Part shown: positions 4,988 to 6,838 of the stretch, in pieces
How positions within the stretch are numbered: the first letter of the stretch is position 1
Layout of the letters: every line of letters starts with the position of its first letter
Assembly: GCA_903927855.1 (NCBI GenBank)
Contig: CAIYOL010000037.1
Span: 1-6,838, forward strand
Length of the DNA: 6,838 bases
Source of the DNA: an uncultured Planctomycetota bacterium
GTDB taxonomy: Bacteria; Planctomycetota; Phycisphaerae; Sedimentisphaerales; Anaerobacaceae
Direction of reading: 5' to 3'
Made by a program: the position numbers and the translations under genes
Notes under the pieces: generated by a model
Databases searched by the model: none
Told to the model about the DNA's origin: nothing
The model's input: the letters and a program-made list of their open reading frames with translations, nothing else

Positions 4988-5602
4988 GTGAAAGCTTTGG
5001 TCATTTTAATGTCGATTTTTTTGGTAGCATTTTTCAGTTTCACCCCCGCTTTTGGCCAGCCGCAGGACGCCAATCAAGTCCAACCAATAAAACAAAAAGA
5101 AGCACCGGCGAAAGAACTGGAGCACAAAAAGACTGCCGATGCTAACAAAGTTACTGATGCTAATGTAGTTGCCGATGCGAATACGGCTACTGATGCGAAT
5201 GCGGCTACTGACCCAAACGCTGTTAGAGCCAGGATTGAGAAATTTGAGGAATTGAGCTCAACATTAAACCAGCTGAATACGGCAAGCAATAACGAAACAT
5301 CCAAGTGGCTCAACAAAGAAGAAAAACTGGACCTGGCATTAGCGGTGCAAAAACAAATTACAGATGAGCTTAAACTCCTGCGAAAACTCGCTGTTGAAGA
5401 AAAGGCTGCAAAAACAACGGCGGCAATCGATGGGATACTGTTAGACAGACAAGAACGATTCAAGAGTGTTATAGAAAAATTAGAACAGGAAACCGAAAGA
5501 TACCGCCGGCTCGCTGAACGAGAGGAAAAAAGAAAAGAACTAAAAGAGCGCAACAGTGGACGCATCAAGGAACAACATCCTGTAGTCCCTGTAAACAAAT
5601 AG
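4988..5602 (+). CDS. Exported coiled-coil protein with DAN-repeat linker, function unknown
   Basis: I do not recognise a family. The 204-residue product begins with a Sec signal peptide (residues 1-23, cut probably after Ala-Phe-Gly). A charged stretch and five hexapeptide repeats of the form (A/T)DANxx follow at residues 50-79; the last unit is TDPNAV. Residues about 80-190 are strongly helical, rich in Glu, Lys and Leu, and look like a coiled coil (EKLDLALAVQKQITDELKLL, then a long Glu/Arg/Lys-rich segment). There is no membrane segment after the signal peptide, so it should be periplasmic or surface-associated. The GTG start is supported by GGAGG at 4976-4980, 7 bases upstream. It lies 131 bases after parB and 48 bases before dtd on the same strand. 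The long open frame on its opposite strand is a shadow of the repetitive codons. Confidence 0.9.
   Translation: MKALVILMSIFLVAFFSFTPAFGQPQDANQVQPIKQKEAPAKELEHKKTADANKVTDANVVADANTATDANAATDPNAVRARIEKFEELSSTLNQLNTASNNETSKWLNKEEKLDLALAVQKQITDELKLLRKLAVEEKAAKTTAAIDGILLDRQERFKSVIEKLEQETERYRRLAEREEKRKELKERNSGRIKEQHPVVPVNK
5135..5224 (+). repeat. Five tandem 18-base units encoding (A/T)DANxx
   Basis: Five in-frame 18-base units encode ADANKV, TDANVV, ADANTA, TDANAA and TDPNAV. The DNA units vary mostly at third positions and in the last two codons, so the peptide pattern is better kept than the DNA. They form a flexible acidic linker between the signal peptide region and the coiled coil. Confidence 0.85.
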
Positions 5603-5622
5603 AGATATACAGCAGCGAACCG

Positions 5623-5636
5623 GTGCTACGCAGCAC
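5623..5636 (+). other. Small hairpin just before the dtd ribosome site
   Basis: GTGCT (5623-5627) and AGCAC (5632-5636) form a 5-base-pair stem around ACGC, two bases upstream of the GAAGGA ribosome site at 5639-5644. It could affect access to that site; it has no T-run and is not a terminator. Confidence 0.3.
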
Positions 5637-5650
5637 AAGAAGGATTAACT

Positions 5651-6091
5651 GTGCGAGCGGTTGTGCAACGAATTTTGCAAAGCGGGGTCGAGGTCAACGG
5701 CCAAACGGTCAGCCAAATCGACGAAGGTTTACTCGTTTATCTCAGTGTCGGCAAGGGAGACAGTGTGGGCGATGCTGAGTTTATGTCTGAGAAGTTAGTG
5801 AATCTTCGTATCTTTGCTGATGATGCCGGCAAAATGAATCGAAGTGTGCTCGATGTGGGGGGAGCAATTCTTTTGGTGAGCAATTTTACCCTTCATGGAG
5901 ACTGCCGGAAAGGGCGACGGCCGAGTTTTGACGGTGCAGCGAAGCCGGGATTGGCGCAACAGCTTTATGAAAAAGTTGGGGAACTGATTGCAGGACAAGG
6001 GGTTACGGTCAAAAAGGGAATCTTCGGGGGACACATGCACATAAGCAGCATCAACGACGGGCCGGTAACTTTTTTTATAGACAGTAAATGA
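5651..6091 (+). CDS. dtd: D-aminoacyl-tRNA deacylase
   Basis: The enzyme hydrolyses D-amino acids, and glycine mischarged on tRNA-Ala, from tRNA in the cytoplasm, which protects translation from wrong-handed residues. The 146-residue product is full length for the DTD family. It starts (M)RAVVQRILQSGVEV, the usual first strand. Residues 77-81 are SNFTL, corresponding to the family SQFTL motif, and are followed by GDCRKGRRPSF (83-93). Residues 135-141 (NDGPVTF) carry the Gly-Pro pair of the cross-subunit Gly-cisPro motif that rejects L-amino acids. The Q-to-N change in SNFTL is the only notable departure. The GTG start is supported by GAAGGA at 5639-5644, 6 bases upstream. It follows the exported-protein gene by 48 bases and is probably co-transcribed with it. 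Confidence 0.97.
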   Translation: MRAVVQRILQSGVEVNGQTVSQIDEGLLVYLSVGKGDSVGDAEFMSEKLVNLRIFADDAGKMNRSVLDVGGAILLVSNFTLHGDCRKGRRPSFDGAAKPGLAQQLYEKVGELIAGQGVTVKKGIFGGHMHISSINDGPVTFFIDSK

Positions 6092-6276
6092 ACATAACTT
6101 ACGATGGTGTAAGAGGTTAGGCTGAAAATTCGAAAAAGTGGAAATGTGTTAAAACTATACCCAAACTTGTGAAAAACATATCGAAATGTATCTAAACCAC
6201 TTCTTTTTTTGCGAAAAAAGTGCCGAGAAGTTGTGAAAAAATAGAAAATTTTCTCCGTGTTGCGTCAGAGGAATTT

Positions 6277-6309
6277 TTAGGCGTAGATCGCCTAAGTTAA
6301 CAGTTTTTT
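6277..6309 (+). terminator. Weak candidate terminator for the dtd transcript
   Basis: TTAGGCG (6277-6283) and CGCCTAA (6289-6295) form a perfect 7-base-pair stem with a TAGAT loop. A run of six T lies at 6304-6309, but it is 8 bases from the stem, farther than in a standard intrinsic terminator. Confidence 0.35.
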
Positions 6310-6360
6310 AAGACGGTTTTTTTCAGCAGGTGGTAATGCCATATATCGCGATGGGGACAG

Positions 6361-6396
6361 GAAATAAAAAGGGCCGGGAGTAAAAACTCGCGGCCC
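6361..6396 (-). terminator. Intrinsic terminator of the LamG-domain gene
   Basis: Read on the minus strand, GGGCCG and CGGCCC (6391-6396 and 6371-6376) enclose a second stem GAGT/ACTC (one mismatch between them) and an AAAA/TTTT loop; TTTTTATTTC follows at once (6361-6370). This is a standard rho-independent terminator about 35 bases past the LamG stop codon. On the plus strand the stem is followed only by GTATTCTTTAT, so it would be weaker for dtd. Confidence 0.8.
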
Positions 6397-6430
6397 GTAT
6401 TCTTTATGCCCTGTGGCTTATTTGTAATTT

Positions 6431-6838
6431 TTACAATCCGTCCTGATAAAGCTGCTCTATGTCTTCAGCAGATAAGGCCGTGTCGTAGAAGCGGACATCA
6501 TCGATTTTACCGTTGAAGAACTCAGTCGTTCTTCCACCAATGCGATCAAGAGTCAGAGCAGAATCGGCAACTGGCGATGTCTGTATCAACACACTATTTA
6601 GGTATGTTTTTGCTGTTTTATTGTAAAAAGATACAGCGATATGATTCCATACGCCCACAGGGGCTGCACCCGCCATACTGACAAAATAGTCGCTATTTGT
6701 ATTGGTCTCACCGTATATCCCATAAGGCACAGTTCCATTTCCTAAAACTGCTAAGTAACTATAATACTTGCTATTTTGGCTTATTAAATTTCCTTGGCCA
6801 CCATAGTTTGCTGAAAAATCCGCAGATGTTTTAAACCA
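6431..6838 (-). CDS. LamG / concanavalin A-like domain protein, C-terminal part (N-terminus beyond right edge)
   Basis: The frame is open from the right edge to a TAA at 6431-6433, giving 135 residues. It is the second half of a LamG-type jelly-roll domain: a GVWNHIAVSFYNKTAKTYLN stretch (the Trp-x-His-x-Ala-Val strand pair and the 'thickness' strand), then LDRIGGRT, and the closing GKIDDVRFYDTALSAEDIEQLY motif typical of the family. The first visible residues (WFKTSADFS) fit an earlier strand. Such domains bind glycans or proteins in secreted and surface proteins of Planctomycetota and Bacteroidota. The protein stops three residues after the motif, so no C-terminal sorting domain or membrane anchor follows. 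An internal GTG at 6730 is not the start because the frame continues upstream. A terminator follows at 6361-6396. Confidence 0.92.
   Translation of the reverse strand, partial: WFKTSADFSANYGGQGNLISQNSKYYSYLAVLGNGTVPYGIYGETNTNSDYFVSMAGAAPVGVWNHIAVSFYNKTAKTYLNSVLIQTSPVADSALTLDRIGGRTTEFFNGKIDDVRFYDTALSAEDIEQLYQDGL

Larger units (their letters stand above)
6092..6430. other. Gene-free interval after dtd
   Basis: These 339 bases hold no gene that can be supported. They are A/T-rich, with GAAAAAGTG-type words (6131-6140 and 6212-6222), a bulged hairpin CACTT-C-TTTT/AAAAAAGTG (6198-6222), a 7-base-pair hairpin at 6277-6295 and the minus-strand terminator at 6361-6396. The dtd transcript must end here and meets the convergent LamG transcript. 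Confidence 0.7.

Noticed and set aside
5074..5598. A 174-residue minus-strand open frame opposite the exported protein
   Set aside because: Its Ser/Ala/Phe-rich translation is the shadow of the repetitive Lys/Glu/Ala codons of the real gene, which has a signal peptide and ribosome site.

Overview
The window reads as bacterial chromosome, most likely from the Planctomycetota and perhaps near the Phycisphaerae. This rests on general features: a secreted LamG-type lectin protein, a large secreted beta-propeller/phosphoesterase protein, a Sec-exported protein with DAN/DPN hexapeptide repeats, and frequent GTG starts. No marker gene fixes the taxonomy, so it is an inference.

Layout from left to right. 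Bases 1-2078 (minus strand) hold the N-terminal 692 residues of a secreted multidomain protein: signal peptide, concanavalin-like domain, FG-GAP/PQQ-like beta-propeller, and the start of a calcineurin-like metallophosphoesterase domain that runs off the left edge. A possible 30-codon upstream ORF overlaps its start as ATGA. Bases 2168-2624 have no convincing gene but carry a candidate promoter, a GC-rich hairpin and the first copy of a repeat family. An ArsR-family regulator (2625-2903, minus) sits between copies of that family: two 46-base hairpin units and three AT-rich palindromes.

Bases 2904-3905 form a gene-free kilobase. After the repeats comes an AT-rich tract, then a GC-rich, hairpin-rich island of about 240 bases. 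The island is bracketed by two exact parS centromere sites, which are the targets of the parB gene that follows (3906-4856). No parA lies beside parB. Downstream on the same strand are an exported coiled-coil protein with a DAN-repeat linker (4988-5602) and dtd, D-aminoacyl-tRNA deacylase (5651-6091). Bases 6092-6430 are gene-free and end in an intrinsic terminator that serves the minus-strand gene entering from the right edge, the C-terminal part of a LamG-domain protein (6431-6838).

How the genes work together: ParB and its cis parS sites make a chromosome-segregation locus, suggesting this segment lies in the origin-proximal part of the chromosome. dtd is a translation-quality-control housekeeping gene and the exported protein is of unknown role. 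The outer genes are cell-surface or secreted proteins of the carbohydrate-binding type. No CRISPR array, transposase, tRNA or rRNA gene was recognised.
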